A stretch of 64,000 nt of DNA from JAFGTX01 sp942492225 (lineage in GTDB: Bacteria > Bacillota > Clostridia > Peptostreptococcales > Acidaminobacteraceae), in the NCBI GenBank assembly GCA_942492225.1, contig CALODS010000004.1, positions 1 through 64,000 of the forward strand. Direction: 5' to 3'. Shown piece by piece: positions 17,423-25,801 of the stretch. The notes below the pieces were generated by a model that was given only the letters and a program-made list of their open reading frames with translations, was not told where the DNA came from and made no database searches. The position numbers and the translations under genes were made by a program. The first letter of the stretch is position 1. Each line of letters starts with the position of its first letter.

Positions 17423-17890
17423 ATGGATAAAGAGTATTATACAGTAGAGGATCTTGCTGAAAAATTAGGCGTCCATACGAAAACGATAAGAAGATATATC
17501 TATGGCGGCAAGTTAAGCGCACAAAAAATAGGTGGCCAGTGGCGTGTCACAGAAGATGCACTTGAAGCATACATGACTGGAAGTTGTTGTCCGTCTACTA
17601 GAGGTGATGACGTTAGCAAAGACGATTTTTGTATCTTCATGGACACTGAGCATTTTGATTCAGAGGATGGGATGCAAATCTGTACCATCGTGGACTATTA
17701 TGTGGAAGAACAAAAAGATGTTGCGCCGCTGGCAGCGGAAGTGATGACAGTTGTAACGACTCTTAATGTTCATGGAAAATCAAAAATGAATTATGTATAT
17801 GATGATTCAGAAAAAAAAGCAAGATTTGTATTTTGGGGAACACCAGCTTTTTTAGAAGAATTAATGAAAACATTAAAGAAATACGTTTAA
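17423..17890 (+). CDS. Excisionase/MerR-type helix-turn-helix regulator upstream of the copper ATPase
   Basis: A 155-residue protein. Residues 1-50 are an excisionase-family DNA-binding domain (YTVEDLAEKLGVHTKTIRRY, then GGQWRVTEDALEAYM). A linker with a vicinal cysteine pair (GSCCPSTRG, about 55-63) leads to a C-terminal domain of about 75 residues with the alternation expected of a ferredoxin-like or ACT-like fold; a further Cys is in DDFCIF and another in MQICTIV. The gene lies 28 bases before copA and behind a promoter with a palindrome, so I infer a metal- or thiol-responsive regulator of copper export. It is neither CsoR, CopY nor a canonical CueR. ATG at 17423 is preferred over the adjoining TTG. 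Function is unproven. Confidence 0.75.
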   Translation: MDKEYYTVEDLAEKLGVHTKTIRRYIYGGKLSAQKIGGQWRVTEDALEAYMTGSCCPSTRGDDVSKDDFCIFMDTEHFDSEDGMQICTIVDYYVEEQKDVAPLAAEVMTVVTTLNVHGKSKMNYVYDDSEKKARFVFWGTPAFLEELMKTLKKYV

Positions 17891-17917
17891 AATGCATAAT
17901 GCGGAAGAGGTGAAGGT

Positions 17918-20368
17918 ATGATAGAAAAAGTGTATAAAGTGGATGGTATGACTTGTTCTGCCTGTTCATCAGCGGTCGAACGCGTCACAAGCAAACTTGA
18001 AGGTGTAGAATCATCAGTCGTCAATTTAACAACGAATCAACTAACGATTCAGTTTGATGAAGCACAAGTAAAGCAAGAAACAATATTTGAAAAGATCGAG
18101 AAAGCGGGTTATAAACCGAGTGAAATAATAATTGAAAAAAAGGTGATCATTCCTGTAAGTGGGATGACATGTTCGTCTTGTACTCAACGTGTTGAGAAGG
18201 CGATCGATAAATTGGAAGGTGTATTGGAAGTTAGCGTGAGTACGGCGACAAATAAAGCTTATGTAACCTATGATACACAAAAAATAAGACTTTCAGAGAT
18301 CAAACAAAGTATAAAAAAAGCAGGTTATACGCCTGAGTCCATTGAGGTTGAAGTGAATGAAAACCGTGAAGATCCACTCATAAAAAAGAATCGCTTAATG
18401 TGGATGCGATTTAAAATAGCCGTTAGTTTTGGTGCAGTACTGCTATATGTTGCTATGGGGCACATGATGGGGTTACCATTACCGGCATTTTTACATCCAA
18501 CACATGCACCGTTGACCTTTGCGGTGACACAGATTATTTTATTGATTCCAATCGTGATTGCAGGTTATAAGTTTTATACGGTTGGCTTTAAAACCCTTTT
18601 TAGTGGCCATCCAAACATGGACTCACTCATTGCGGTCGGAACAAGTGCCGCAATTATTTATGGTTTCTACGCGACCTATCAAATCGCTATGGGAAAAACT
18701 GCTTATGTTATGGAGTTATACTTTGAAACGGCAGGCGTTATTATTGCCCTTATTATGTTAGGTAAATCTCTTGAACATCGTTCGAAAGGTAAAACATCAG
18801 AAGCGATCAAAAAATTAATAGGTTTACAACCAAAAGAGGCCACAGTTTTGCATGGTGACGAAGAGATTCATATCCCAATAGAAGAAGTTGAAGTAGGCGA
18901 TATTGTATTGGTTAAACCTGGAGAAAAAATTCCTGTTGATGGTGTTGTTGCAGAAGGCTACAGTTCGGTAGATGAATCTATGTTAACAGGTGAAAGCTTA
19001 CCTGTTGAAAAATCTGTGGGAGGAAAAGTCGTTGGCGCAAGTATTAATAAAAATGGTCTTCTAAAGATAAGAACTGCAAAAGTGGGTGATGAAACAGCAC
19101 TGTCGAAAATCATCCATCTTGTTGAAAATGCTCAGGGTACCAAAGCGCCTATTGCTAAACTTGCAGATATTATTTCAGGCTATTTTGTCCCAATTGTTAT
19201 TGGTATAGCCATTGTTTCTGGCCTTGTCTGGTTTGTTGTAACAAGAGATGTTAATTTCTCTCTTAAAATATTTATTTCGGTGTTAGTCATTGCTTGTCCT
19301 TGTGCACTTGGTCTTGCAACACCAACCGCTATTATGGTGGGAACGGGTAGAGGCGCAGAAGCGGGCATTTTAATTAAAAGTGGTGTAGCCCTTGAAACAG
19401 CACACAAAATTGGTGCAGTTATCTTTGATAAAACAGGCACAATTACAGAAGGAAAACCGGTGGTAACCAATGTTGTCACAATTGGTTCATTATCAGAAGA
19501 ACTATTATTGAAATATGCAGCATCTGCTGAAAAGGGATCGGAACACCCTCTAGGAGAGGCGATTGTTATTGCTTATGAAGACACCAAAGGTGACTTTATC
19601 AAAGTTGAACGATTTAAAAATATTCCTGGACATGGATTGAAAACTACTCTTGAAGGGGAGCTTAAATTATTAATTGGAAATGAAAAATTAATGATACGAG
19701 AAAAAGTAATGAATTTTGATGCGTCAGTGTCGCTTCAGTTAGCAAAAGAAGGAAAAACACCAATGTTTGTAGCTGTTGGTGGTGAATTCCAAGGCATTAT
19801 TGCTGTTGCAGATGTTGTGAAACCTACAAGTAAAGAGGCGATAAAAAAACTTCACGACATGGGCATCAAAGTTGCAATGATTACTGGAGACCACAAAGAA
19901 ACAGCTGAAGCGATTGCAAAAGAAGTAGACATTGATATCGTTTTAGCAGAGGTACTTCCAGAACACAAAGCTGAAGAGGTAAAAAAATTACAAGATGAGG
20001 GATATCGTGTAGCAATGGTTGGCGATGGTATCAATGATGCACCAGCGCTTGCGCAATCCGATGTTGGAATAGCAATTGGTTCTGGGACAGACATTGCGAT
20101 GGAATCTGCAGATATTGTCTTAATGAAAAATGGTCTTGAAGATGTGGCTGCAGCAATTGCCCTAAGTAAAGCAACCATAAAGAATATTAAACAAAATCTT
20201 TTCTGGGCATTTGCATATAATACAGCAGGAATACCACTTGCAGCGGGAATTGTTTATGCACTTGGTGGACCGTTATTAAATCCAATGTTTGCAGCGGCAG
20301 CAATGTCAATGAGTTCAGTATCTGTTGTGACAAATGCATTAAGATTAAAACATGTAAAAATTAACTAA
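17918..20368 (+). CDS. copA: Copper-exporting P1B-type ATPase
   Basis: An 816-residue copper-translocating P-type ATPase. Two N-terminal heavy-metal-associated domains each have the metal pair CxxC (MTCSACSS near 11-18, MTCSSCTQ near 83-90). The membrane region carries the copper motif ACPCALG (about 458-464). The phosphorylation site DKTGT is near 504, SEHPLGEA near 540 and the hinge GDGINDAP near 702. The CPC motif indicates monovalent copper or silver export. No CopZ chaperone gene is seen beside it. It forms an operon with the HTH regulator upstream (28-base gap), and GAAGAGGTG precedes the ATG. All key residues are intact. Confidence 0.96.
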   Translation: MIEKVYKVDGMTCSACSSAVERVTSKLEGVESSVVNLTTNQLTIQFDEAQVKQETIFEKIEKAGYKPSEIIIEKKVIIPVSGMTCSSCTQRVEKAIDKLEGVLEVSVSTATNKAYVTYDTQKIRLSEIKQSIKKAGYTPESIEVEVNENREDPLIKKNRLMWMRFKIAVSFGAVLLYVAMGHMMGLPLPAFLHPTHAPLTFAVTQIILLIPIVIAGYKFYTVGFKTLFSGHPNMDSLIAVGTSAAIIYGFYATYQIAMGKTAYVMELYFETAGVIIALIMLGKSLEHRSKGKTSEAIKKLIGLQPKEATVLHGDEEIHIPIEEVEVGDIVLVKPGEKIPVDGVVAEGYSSVDESMLTGESLPVEKSVGGKVVGASINKNGLLKIRTAKVGDETALSKIIHLVENAQGTKAPIAKLADIISGYFVPIVIGIAIVSGLVWFVVTRDVNFSLKIFISVLVIACPCALGLATPTAIMVGTGRGAEAGILIKSGVALETAHKIGAVIFDKTGTITEGKPVVTNVVTIGSLSEELLLKYAASAEKGSEHPLGEAIVIAYEDTKGDFIKVERFKNIPGHGLKTTLEGELKLLIGNEKLMIREKVMNFDASVSLQLAKEGKTPMFVAVGGEFQGIIAVADVVKPTSKEAIKKLHDMGIKVAMITGDHKETAEAIAKEVDIDIVLAEVLPEHKAEEVKKLQDEGYRVAMVGDGINDAPALAQSDVGIAIGSGTDIAMESADIVLMKNGLEDVAAAIALSKATIKNIKQNLFWAFAYNTAGIPLAAGIVYALGGPLLNPMFAAAAMSMSSVSVVTNALRLKHVKIN

Positions 20369-20494
20369 GATTAATAATAATTTAACAAAAACACTAAAAA
20401 ATAAATTTGAAATAATTATTAGAGTTAAACCATAAGGGTATAATTTAAGTGACAATCTTATTGATTATAACTATTGATTAAAAGAGGTGATGAA

Positions 20495-21385
20495 ATGCGT
20501 ACCATGTCACGTTTATTAAAAGCTTATGAAAATGGTTTGAAAGTACCTTTTAACAATAATGATAAAATTATATTTTTTAGTGATGTACATAGAGGGGATA
20601 ATAGTATTTCGGATGAATTTGCCCATAATCAAAATATTTATTATCATGCGCTTAACCACTATTTAAAAGAAGGGTATACCTATATTGAAGTAGGTGATGG
20701 TGATGAACTTTGGGAGCACAGCAAATTTAAACATATTGTTGGCGCGCATAACGATATTTATGAACTACTAAGAAAATTCTATATTGAAGGCCGTTTTTAT
20801 ATGCTCTATGGCAATCATAATATGAGTTTTAAACATCAACACCATGTTGGAAATAATTTATTTGTGTTTGTCGATGAGTATAAAGATGAAGAAACAGATT
20901 TGTTTCCAGGGATTGAAGTATACGAATCTTTGATTTTGAGCCATGAAGAAACAGGTAAAGAAGTTTTTGTTGTTCATGGTCATCAAGGGGATTTTATTAA
21001 CGACCAATTTTGGCGTGTTATGAAATCTATAAATCGTCACTTTTGGCATTATCTTCATATTGTAGGGTTTAGAAATCCTGCTAGCCCTGCTAAAAATCGA
21101 CATAAGCGCCATAAAATCGAAAAAAATTACACGAAATGGATTAAGAAATATAGGAAGATGCTAATCGTTGGTCATACCCATAGACCAAAGTTTCCTAATG
21201 AAGATGAAGACCCTTATTTTAATACAGGCTCTTGTATTTTTCCAAGAAGCATTACGGGGTTAGAACTTGATAATGGACAAATTGGGTTAGTGGATTGGCG
21301 CATTAAACCAAATGATGACGGGGTATTGCATATTTCAAAATCCTATTTAAAAGGGCCAACCGCTATAGAAAAATACCTACTTTAA
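20495..21385 (+). CDS. Metallophosphoesterase (UDP-diacylglucosamine hydrolase-like)
   Basis: A 296-residue calcineurin-like phosphoesterase. All metal-binding motifs are present in order: FFSDVHRGD near residue 28, EVGDGDELWE near 66, YGNHNM near 108, VVHGHQGDF and IVGHTHRPKF. The DVHRGD/GDELWE pattern is closest to LpxH-type or phosphodiesterase-like family members, but a Gram-positive cell has no lipid A pathway, so that substrate is not implied. The start at 20495 follows AGAGGTGATG. It is a single gene followed by a terminator. The natural substrate is unknown. Confidence 0.85.
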   Translation: MRTMSRLLKAYENGLKVPFNNNDKIIFFSDVHRGDNSISDEFAHNQNIYYHALNHYLKEGYTYIEVGDGDELWEHSKFKHIVGAHNDIYELLRKFYIEGRFYMLYGNHNMSFKHQHHVGNNLFVFVDEYKDEETDLFPGIEVYESLILSHEETGKEVFVVHGHQGDFINDQFWRVMKSINRHFWHYLHIVGFRNPASPAKNRHKRHKIEKNYTKWIKKYRKMLIVGHTHRPKFPNEDEDPYFNTGSCIFPRSITGLELDNGQIGLVDWRIKPNDDGVLHISKSYLKGPTAIEKYLL

Positions 21386-21432
21386 GTGAATAATGATTGT
21401 TTTTTAATTTAGCCTTATGTATACTAATGATA

Positions 21433-21470
21433 AGAAGTCTCATTCTAGGGAAAGAGACTTCTTTTTTTAC
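21433..21470 (+). terminator. Rho-independent terminator
   Basis: The stem AGAAGTCTC pairs with GAGACTTCT (21433-21441 with 21454-21462) and is followed by a T-run. Confidence 0.85.
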
Positions 21471-21508
21471 AAAATAGGATGAAATAAATATGATGGAGAG
21501 GTGAACCT

Positions 21509-22777
21509 TTGGTAGTAGTAAACAAAATACATGAAAGAGAATTACATAAAGAAGATAAAGTGCTAATTCTATCGGTATTTCCAATAGCATTTTTGCTATT
21601 TGGGTTGTTTTTATGTGGCAATGTGGAGACGTTGATACATGGGTTGAAGACAATTGTATTGTCGCCAACTATTCTTGTAACGGATTTTCTGGAGGTTGGT
21701 GGTCTAGGACCGTCGTTTGTAAATGCGGCACTTATTGGATTTTTAAATTTATATCTTCTTAGAAAATATAAATTGAGAATCAATGGATTGCTTATTGCAG
21801 CTTATATGACTGTTATAGGATTTGCATTCTTCGGAAAAAATATATTTAACATCTTACCAATTTATGCGGGTGGTTATTTATATTGTCGATATCAAAAAAT
21901 TCAAATGAAAAATATTATATTGATTATTATGTTTGGAACGGCACTTGCGCCAATAGTCAGCGAAATGGCGTTTGGTCATAGCTTGCCCCTATCGTTTAGT
22001 ATACCACTAGGTATGCTGCTGGGACTTTTAATAGGTTTTATTATTGTACCTTTATCATCACATATGTTAAAATTTCATGATGGGTATAATCTTTATAATA
22101 TAGGATTTACAGCAGGCATTATTGGAACTGTCTTTACAAGTATCCTTAGAAGTTTTAAGATGGAAATTCAGCCTGAGAGTATTCTTTATTTAGATAAATC
22201 AGGACATATAGCGAGCTTACTTGCGTTATTATTTGTATATTTAATTATTGTTGGTATTGTATTAAATAAAGAGGTACTTAATCAATATTCGAAAATATTT
22301 AAGTATAAAGGTCGTACAATTACAGACTTTACCCAACTATTAGGGTATGGTATGACCTTCTTTAATATGGGCATAATGGGTCTAGTATCGCTTGTTTATG
22401 TGATTGCAGTAGGCGGCGTTATCAATGGACCTGTACTGGCGGCACTTTTTACAGTGTCGGGATTTGCTGCTTTTGGGAAGCATCCCAAAAATTGTTTTCC
22501 AGTAGTACTGGGTGTAATTGCAACGGCTTTAGTCATGGGATATGATTTGTCTTCGACAGGATTAATTATTTCCGTATTATTTTCGACGACGTTGGCACCG
22601 ATTGCAGGAACTTATGGTGTAATAGCTGGTATAATTGCAGGCGGACTACACTTGGCATTAGTCACAAATATAGGCGTTGTGCATGGGGGCATCAACTTGT
22701 ATAACAACGGATTTTCAGGTGGATTGGTTGCGGGTTTTTTAGTGCCAATTATCGATGCTTTTAGAAAGGGAGATTAA
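21509..22777 (+). CDS. DUF1576-like multi-spanning membrane protein
   Basis: A 422-residue hydrophobic protein with about eleven helices, which I match by memory to the DUF1576 family of Firmicutes membrane proteins. Two similar halves can be seen: FVNAALIGFLNLYLL / GFAFFGKNIFNILPIYAGG in the first, and VINGPVLAALFTVSGFAAFG / KHPKNCFPVVLG in the second. Both halves also have HDGYNLYNIGFTAG- and HGGINLYNNGFSGG-like loops near their ends, which suggests an internal duplication with opposed, transporter-like architecture. The start is TTG at 21509 behind GAGAGGTG. The next gene begins five bases after the stop. No function is known. Confidence 0.7.
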   Translation: MVVVNKIHERELHKEDKVLILSVFPIAFLLFGLFLCGNVETLIHGLKTIVLSPTILVTDFLEVGGLGPSFVNAALIGFLNLYLLRKYKLRINGLLIAAYMTVIGFAFFGKNIFNILPIYAGGYLYCRYQKIQMKNIILIIMFGTALAPIVSEMAFGHSLPLSFSIPLGMLLGLLIGFIIVPLSSHMLKFHDGYNLYNIGFTAGIIGTVFTSILRSFKMEIQPESILYLDKSGHIASLLALLFVYLIIVGIVLNKEVLNQYSKIFKYKGRTITDFTQLLGYGMTFFNMGIMGLVSLVYVIAVGGVINGPVLAALFTVSGFAAFGKHPKNCFPVVLGVIATALVMGYDLSSTGLIISVLFSTTLAPIAGTYGVIAGIIAGGLHLALVTNIGVVHGGINLYNNGFSGGLVAGFLVPIIDAFRKGD

Positions 22778-22781
22778 GCAC

Positions 22782-23126
22782 ATGCGTCATGAAATTAAGA
22801 AAATATCTAGAATAGTAGATGAACTAACAACATTATTTCTCAAAGAAGATACCAATGAGATAGATTTTTCAATTAAACGTCTATCAGATCATACCATTAT
22901 TAAAATAGTAGATTATGGAACACACTTTTCAGATGAAATGATTGATCAATTGCGCGTAACTTTTAATTCACAGCGCCAATGTGAAGTGGAAGAATACTAC
23001 TGGCAATTATGTGGTGAAGTAGAAGACGATGATGAATTAACGTTGATAGGGTGCATGATAGATAAAGCCACCATCGAAAAAAAAGATGGTGACTTGTATT
23101 TAGAGCTTATTAGATATAATTTATAA
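22782..23126 (+). CDS. Small protein of unknown function, partner of the DUF1576-like gene
   Basis: A 114-residue soluble, acidic protein that I do not recognise. It starts MRHEIKKISRIVDELTTLF and contains FSIKRLSDHTIIKIVDYGTHF, a strand-rich stretch loosely like the N-box region of small GHKL ATPases, though no ATP-binding motif can be shown. The C-terminal part is rich in Glu/Asp (VEEYYWQLCGEVEDDDELT). It begins five bases after the membrane protein ends and shares its transcript, so the two probably work together. ATG at 22782 is chosen because GAAAGGGAG precedes it. Confidence 0.6.
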   Translation: MRHEIKKISRIVDELTTLFLKEDTNEIDFSIKRLSDHTIIKIVDYGTHFSDEMIDQLRVTFNSQRQCEVEEYYWQLCGEVEDDDELTLIGCMIDKATIEKKDGDLYLELIRYNL

Positions 23127-23501
23127 TTAGATAATACCGTTCATGCTTAAGTAGTGTAGTGATAGCATGACAACTATAAGAATTGGAAAGTATTTATGAA
23201 GTTTAAAAAATACTTTCTTTTTTGTTTTTTTGAACATCAAAATAAACACAACGTTGAGAAGAATAAACATATATAATAGTTGACCAGGGTGGAAGCGAAA
23301 GCCACCAAGGGCTAGGTAGCCATGAATTAATCCTGTGATGAGGATTGTTCGGCCTGCATGACGATGGGCTGTGTTTATAGCTTTTTTGTTGTGTATCGAT
23401 TGTTTTGCCATAAAAGTTGGTTTTGTTTTTAGAATGCCAGTAATAATAAGTATAAGTACAGTGAAACTGTTAAAAAAAGCAAAAAATGTTACGAGTCTCA
23501 T
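23127..23501 (-). CDS. Small membrane protein with helix-embedded histidines
   Basis: A 124-residue protein with about four hydrophobic helices. Several histidines lie at helix ends (SIHNKKAINTAHRHAGRTIL, LIHGYLALGGFRFHPG, KLHKYFPI, LSLHYLSM). This recalls small b-type cytochromes or ferric-reductase-like membrane domains, in which such histidines hold heme, but no family could be assigned with confidence. AGGAGGTG five bases upstream fixes the start at 23501 rather than 23516. It is convergent with, and directly abuts, the small gene ending at 23126. Confidence 0.65.
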   Translation of the reverse strand: MRLVTFFAFFNSFTVLILIITGILKTKPTFMAKQSIHNKKAINTAHRHAGRTILITGLIHGYLALGGFRFHPGQLLYMFILLNVVFILMFKKTKKKVFFKLHKYFPILIVVMLSLHYLSMNGII

Positions 23502-23550
23502 AAGACACCTCCTCATACTATCATACTACCCATTTAATGGAATGGCTATC

Positions 23551-23579
23551 TTGTTATTTATTAAAATTTATGCTATGCT
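23551..23579 (+). promoter_or_regulatory. Putative promoter of riboswitch operon 1
   Basis: TTGTTA (23551-23556), a 17-base spacer and TATGCT (23574-23579) stand about 20 bases before the cobalamin riboswitch. The match is moderate only. Confidence 0.45.
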
Positions 23580-23599
23580 CGTGTCACAATTAAATATCA

Positions 23600-23745
23600 A
23601 AAATTGGTGATCGAATCGATTGAAAAGGGAAGTTGGTTAAAGTCCAACACAGCCCCCGCTACTGTAAGATAGAAATTTTATTAAAAACTATTAAGTCAGG
23701 AAACCTGCCATTTTTGAGGAGTTACAATTATTTCGGCGGGGAATA
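23600..23745 (+). ncRNA. Cobalamin riboswitch 1 (B12 importer plus nitrilase)
   Basis: The conserved cobalamin-aptamer landmarks occur in order: GGGAA near 23627, GGTTAAAGTCC, the B12 box ACAGCCCCCGCTACTGTAA (23649-23667) and AGTCAGGAAACCTGCC (23694-23709), closed by TTTCGGCGGGG. A short GACCC/GGGTC hairpin with seven T (23767-23788) follows as the likely off-state terminator. It precedes a BtuCDF-type importer, the standard target of this RNA class. Confidence 0.93.
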
Positions 23746-23766
23746 AAGTGTTCATAACAATACTTT

Positions 23767-23788
23767 GACCCGTGATGGGTCTTTTTTT
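23767..23788 (+). terminator. Riboswitch 1 expression-platform terminator
   Basis: GACCC-GTGAT-GGGTC is followed by TTTTTTT. The stem is short, but the position directly after the aptamer fits a transcriptional off-switch. Confidence 0.65.
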
Positions 23789-23810
23789 ACGCGATAAACA
23801 AAGAACAGCA

Positions 23811-23874
23811 TGTGTGATCATAAAATAGTTGACACAACTACGAGTAGGTGTGTCAACTATTTTATGATCACACA
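23811..23874. repeat. Perfect 26-bp inverted repeat with 12-base loop
   Basis: Arms 23811-23836 and 23849-23874 are exact reverse complements (beginning TGTGTGATCATAAAATAG), separated by ACTACGAGTAGG. No T-run follows, so it is not an ordinary terminator. It could be a small mobile-element remnant, a recombination site or an RNA stability element in the leader of the importer operon. Confidence 0.9.
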
Positions 23875-24080
23875 TATTGGGCGCGTAACGCGACCAAAGC
23901 AATGCCTGCATTGCTTGGTATACTAAGTAATCTAATGGAATGCTTAGTTTTAAGCATTGTTATGTTTTAAGCATTGTTATGTTTTAAGCATTGCTTAGAT
24001 TTAATCATTGCTGAATCAGCAAGGGTGTTTTAACCATATAATAAATTTTATATCCTTGTTTGATTACAAGGTTATTATAG
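23875..24080 (+). repeat. Palindrome- and tandem-repeat-rich leader before the importer genes
   Basis: After the long hairpin come CGCG-TAA-CGCG (near 23882-23892), a near-perfect palindrome AGCAATGC-CT-GCATTGCT (near 23898-23915), and a 17-base unit GTTTTAAGCATTGTTAT at 23947-23963 and 23964-23980 with a third, diverged copy from 23981. The motif GCATTG recurs throughout. No gene is visible here. The stretch separates the riboswitch terminator from the first importer gene by about 300 bases. Confidence 0.8.
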
Positions 24081-24092
24081 AAAGGAAACTAA

Positions 24093-25046
24093 ATGAAAAA
24101 GCATAGACTTATTAATATAGGCTTACTATTAATATTATTGCTGTTAGCATATATTTCTATTCAAGCAGGAAAAGTTAATTTAATGACATTGGAACCTGAA
24201 ATTGCGGGAACTATTTTTTATAAAATTAGATTACCAAGAGTATTGGCTGCAATCTTTGTTGGGGCTGCTCTTGCAACGAGTGGTGTTATATTACAGGGAT
24301 TATTGCAAAATCCACTTGCTGATTCTTATACTTTGGGTATTGCTTCAGGTGGTGCATTTGGTGCATGTCTTGCTATTTTCTTAAATATCAAATTTGCACT
24401 AACTTTACCAACTCAACCATTTGCCATTGCATTTAGTTATTTAGTGATACTGATTGTGTTAAGCTTATCCCGTGCAAAAGGAGCCTTGTCATCAACAAAT
24501 GTTATTATTGCCGGAATCATAACAGGCAGTTTTTTTTCGGCGGGTCTTAGTTTATTAAAGAGTTTGTCCGACGAAGATGTTGCCTCCATGGTATTTTGGC
24601 TAATGGGTAACTTATCTTCTAAACCAATGGATAAAGTGATCATACTAGGCGTTATTGTTGTCATAGGGTTTATTGTTGCTTTTAAATATACGAAAGAACT
24701 TAATATCATAACCTTAGGACGACTGGAAGCACAATCTGTGGGCATTGATTATGACAAAATATATCGATTATTGATGATCGTGGCAGTGACCTTGACGGGA
24801 ATCGCTGTGTCCTTATGTGGTATTATTGGATTTGTGGGTCTCGTAGTGCCTCACCTATGCAGAATTTTTATAGGCGCTGATAATAGAAAGGTGATGCCAA
24901 TGAGTGCTATTCTCGGCGGATTATTCCTATTGACAGCAGATACACTGACGCGAACCATATTGAAACACGAAATCCCTGTGGGTGTTTTAACAACAATGGT
25001 AGGTGGACCATTTTTTATTTATATATTTTTAAGGCGGGTGAAATAA
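24093..25046 (+). CDS. btuC: FecCD-family ABC permease, cobalamin-type (BtuC-like)
   Basis: A 317-residue permease with about ten helices of the FecCD/BtuC family. The hallmark LPRVLAAIFVGAALATSGVI is followed by LQNPLADSYTLGIASGGAFG near residue 70 and CGIIGFVGLVVPHLCRIFIG near 245. Downstream genes provide the ATPase (TAATG overlap) and binding protein. The cobalamin riboswitch upstream makes a corrinoid the most likely cargo; the family also takes up iron-siderophores and heme. AAAGGAAAC precedes the ATG. Confidence 0.87.
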   Translation: MKKHRLINIGLLLILLLLAYISIQAGKVNLMTLEPEIAGTIFYKIRLPRVLAAIFVGAALATSGVILQGLLQNPLADSYTLGIASGGAFGACLAIFLNIKFALTLPTQPFAIAFSYLVILIVLSLSRAKGALSSTNVIIAGIITGSFFSAGLSLLKSLSDEDVASMVFWLMGNLSSKPMDKVIILGVIVVIGFIVAFKYTKELNIITLGRLEAQSVGIDYDKIYRLLMIVAVTLTGIAVSLCGIIGFVGLVVPHLCRIFIGADNRKVMPMSAILGGLFLLTADTLTRTILKHEIPVGVLTTMVGGPFFIYIFLRRVK

Positions 25047-25783
25047 TGTTGCAGTTAAAAAATATTACAGTAGCCTATGGCAAGAATAAAGTGATTGATG
25101 ATGTTTCTTTACGCTTTGATAGAGGAAAGCTTTATGGCATCATTGGACCAAATGGCGCTGGTAAATCAACTCTTTTAAATGCTATCTCAAAAGATTTACC
25201 AATGGCATCGGGCCAAATTTATCTTGACGGCGATTGTATATACAACTATAAACCAAAAGAATTTGCGCAGAAGTTGTCTTATATGCGGCAAGCGACATCC
25301 GTCAAATTTCCGTATACGGTATGGGAGCTAGTTTCAATGGGCCGTTATTGCCATGATACGGGTAGCAAACGTGAACACGATCAACTGGTACTTGATAGAA
25401 TCAGAGAAAATGATTTAGAATCTTTTATTCATAAACCGTTAACTGAGATGAGTGGTGGAGAAGTTCAACGCGCTTTTTTTTCAAAAATACTTGCACAAGA
25501 AAGTGCTGTTATTCTCGTGGATGAAGGCTTATCTAATGCAGATATTTTTCACAAAGTTAGATTTTTTGAACAATTAAGGCAAGAAGTTAATAAAGGAAAA
25601 TTAGTTATTATGGTATTACATGATTTGTTTTTAGCAAGAAAGTTTTGCGATGAATTACTTGTTTTGAATAAGGATGGGGTCTATGCTTTTGGTGACAGTG
25701 TCAAAGTATTGGACAAACAAACCCTAAGTGATGTATTTATGGTCAAAGGTGACTTTATAAATAATGCTTTAGTTTTAGACTAA
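25046..25783 (+). CDS. btuD: ABC ATPase, cobalamin-type (BtuD/FecE-like)
   Basis: A 245-residue ATPase. Walker A is GPNGAGKSTLLN near residue 38, the signature MSGGEVQRAF, Walker B VILVDEGLSN, and the switch histidine lies in MVLHDLFLAR. Walker B has Asp-Glu-Gly rather than the common Asp-Glu-Pro, and the following D-loop reads LSNAD, a small departure from the family norm. It overlaps the permease gene by one base. Confidence 0.88.
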   Translation: MLQLKNITVAYGKNKVIDDVSLRFDRGKLYGIIGPNGAGKSTLLNAISKDLPMASGQIYLDGDCIYNYKPKEFAQKLSYMRQATSVKFPYTVWELVSMGRYCHDTGSKREHDQLVLDRIRENDLESFIHKPLTEMSGGEVQRAFFSKILAQESAVILVDEGLSNADIFHKVRFFEQLRQEVNKGKLVIMVLHDLFLARKFCDELLVLNKDGVYAFGDSVKVLDKQTLSDVFMVKGDFINNALVLD

Positions 25784-25801
25784 GAAATGGTGGAGGAAAA
25801 A

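Noticed and set aside
19180..19479. Minus-strand frame inside copA
   Set aside because: It lies wholly within a clearly conserved gene, with no start signal or known product; a similar frame at 19852-20178 is rejected for the same reason.
20495..21385. LpxH, UDP-2,3-diacylglucosamine hydrolase of lipid A synthesis
   Set aside because: The phosphoesterase motifs are similar, but everything else indicates a Gram-positive cell without lipid A, so only the superfamily is claimed.
23696..23911. Protein-coding frame on the minus strand
   Set aside because: It runs through the riboswitch, its terminator and the long inverted repeat, with no ribosome site.
23947..23997. CRISPR array
   Set aside because: The 17-base units abut directly without spacers; it is a short tandem repeat.
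24437..24745. Minus-strand frame inside btuC
   Set aside because: A shadow of the permease; the same kind of frame appears inside the second permease (41980-42264) because of shared codon patterns.
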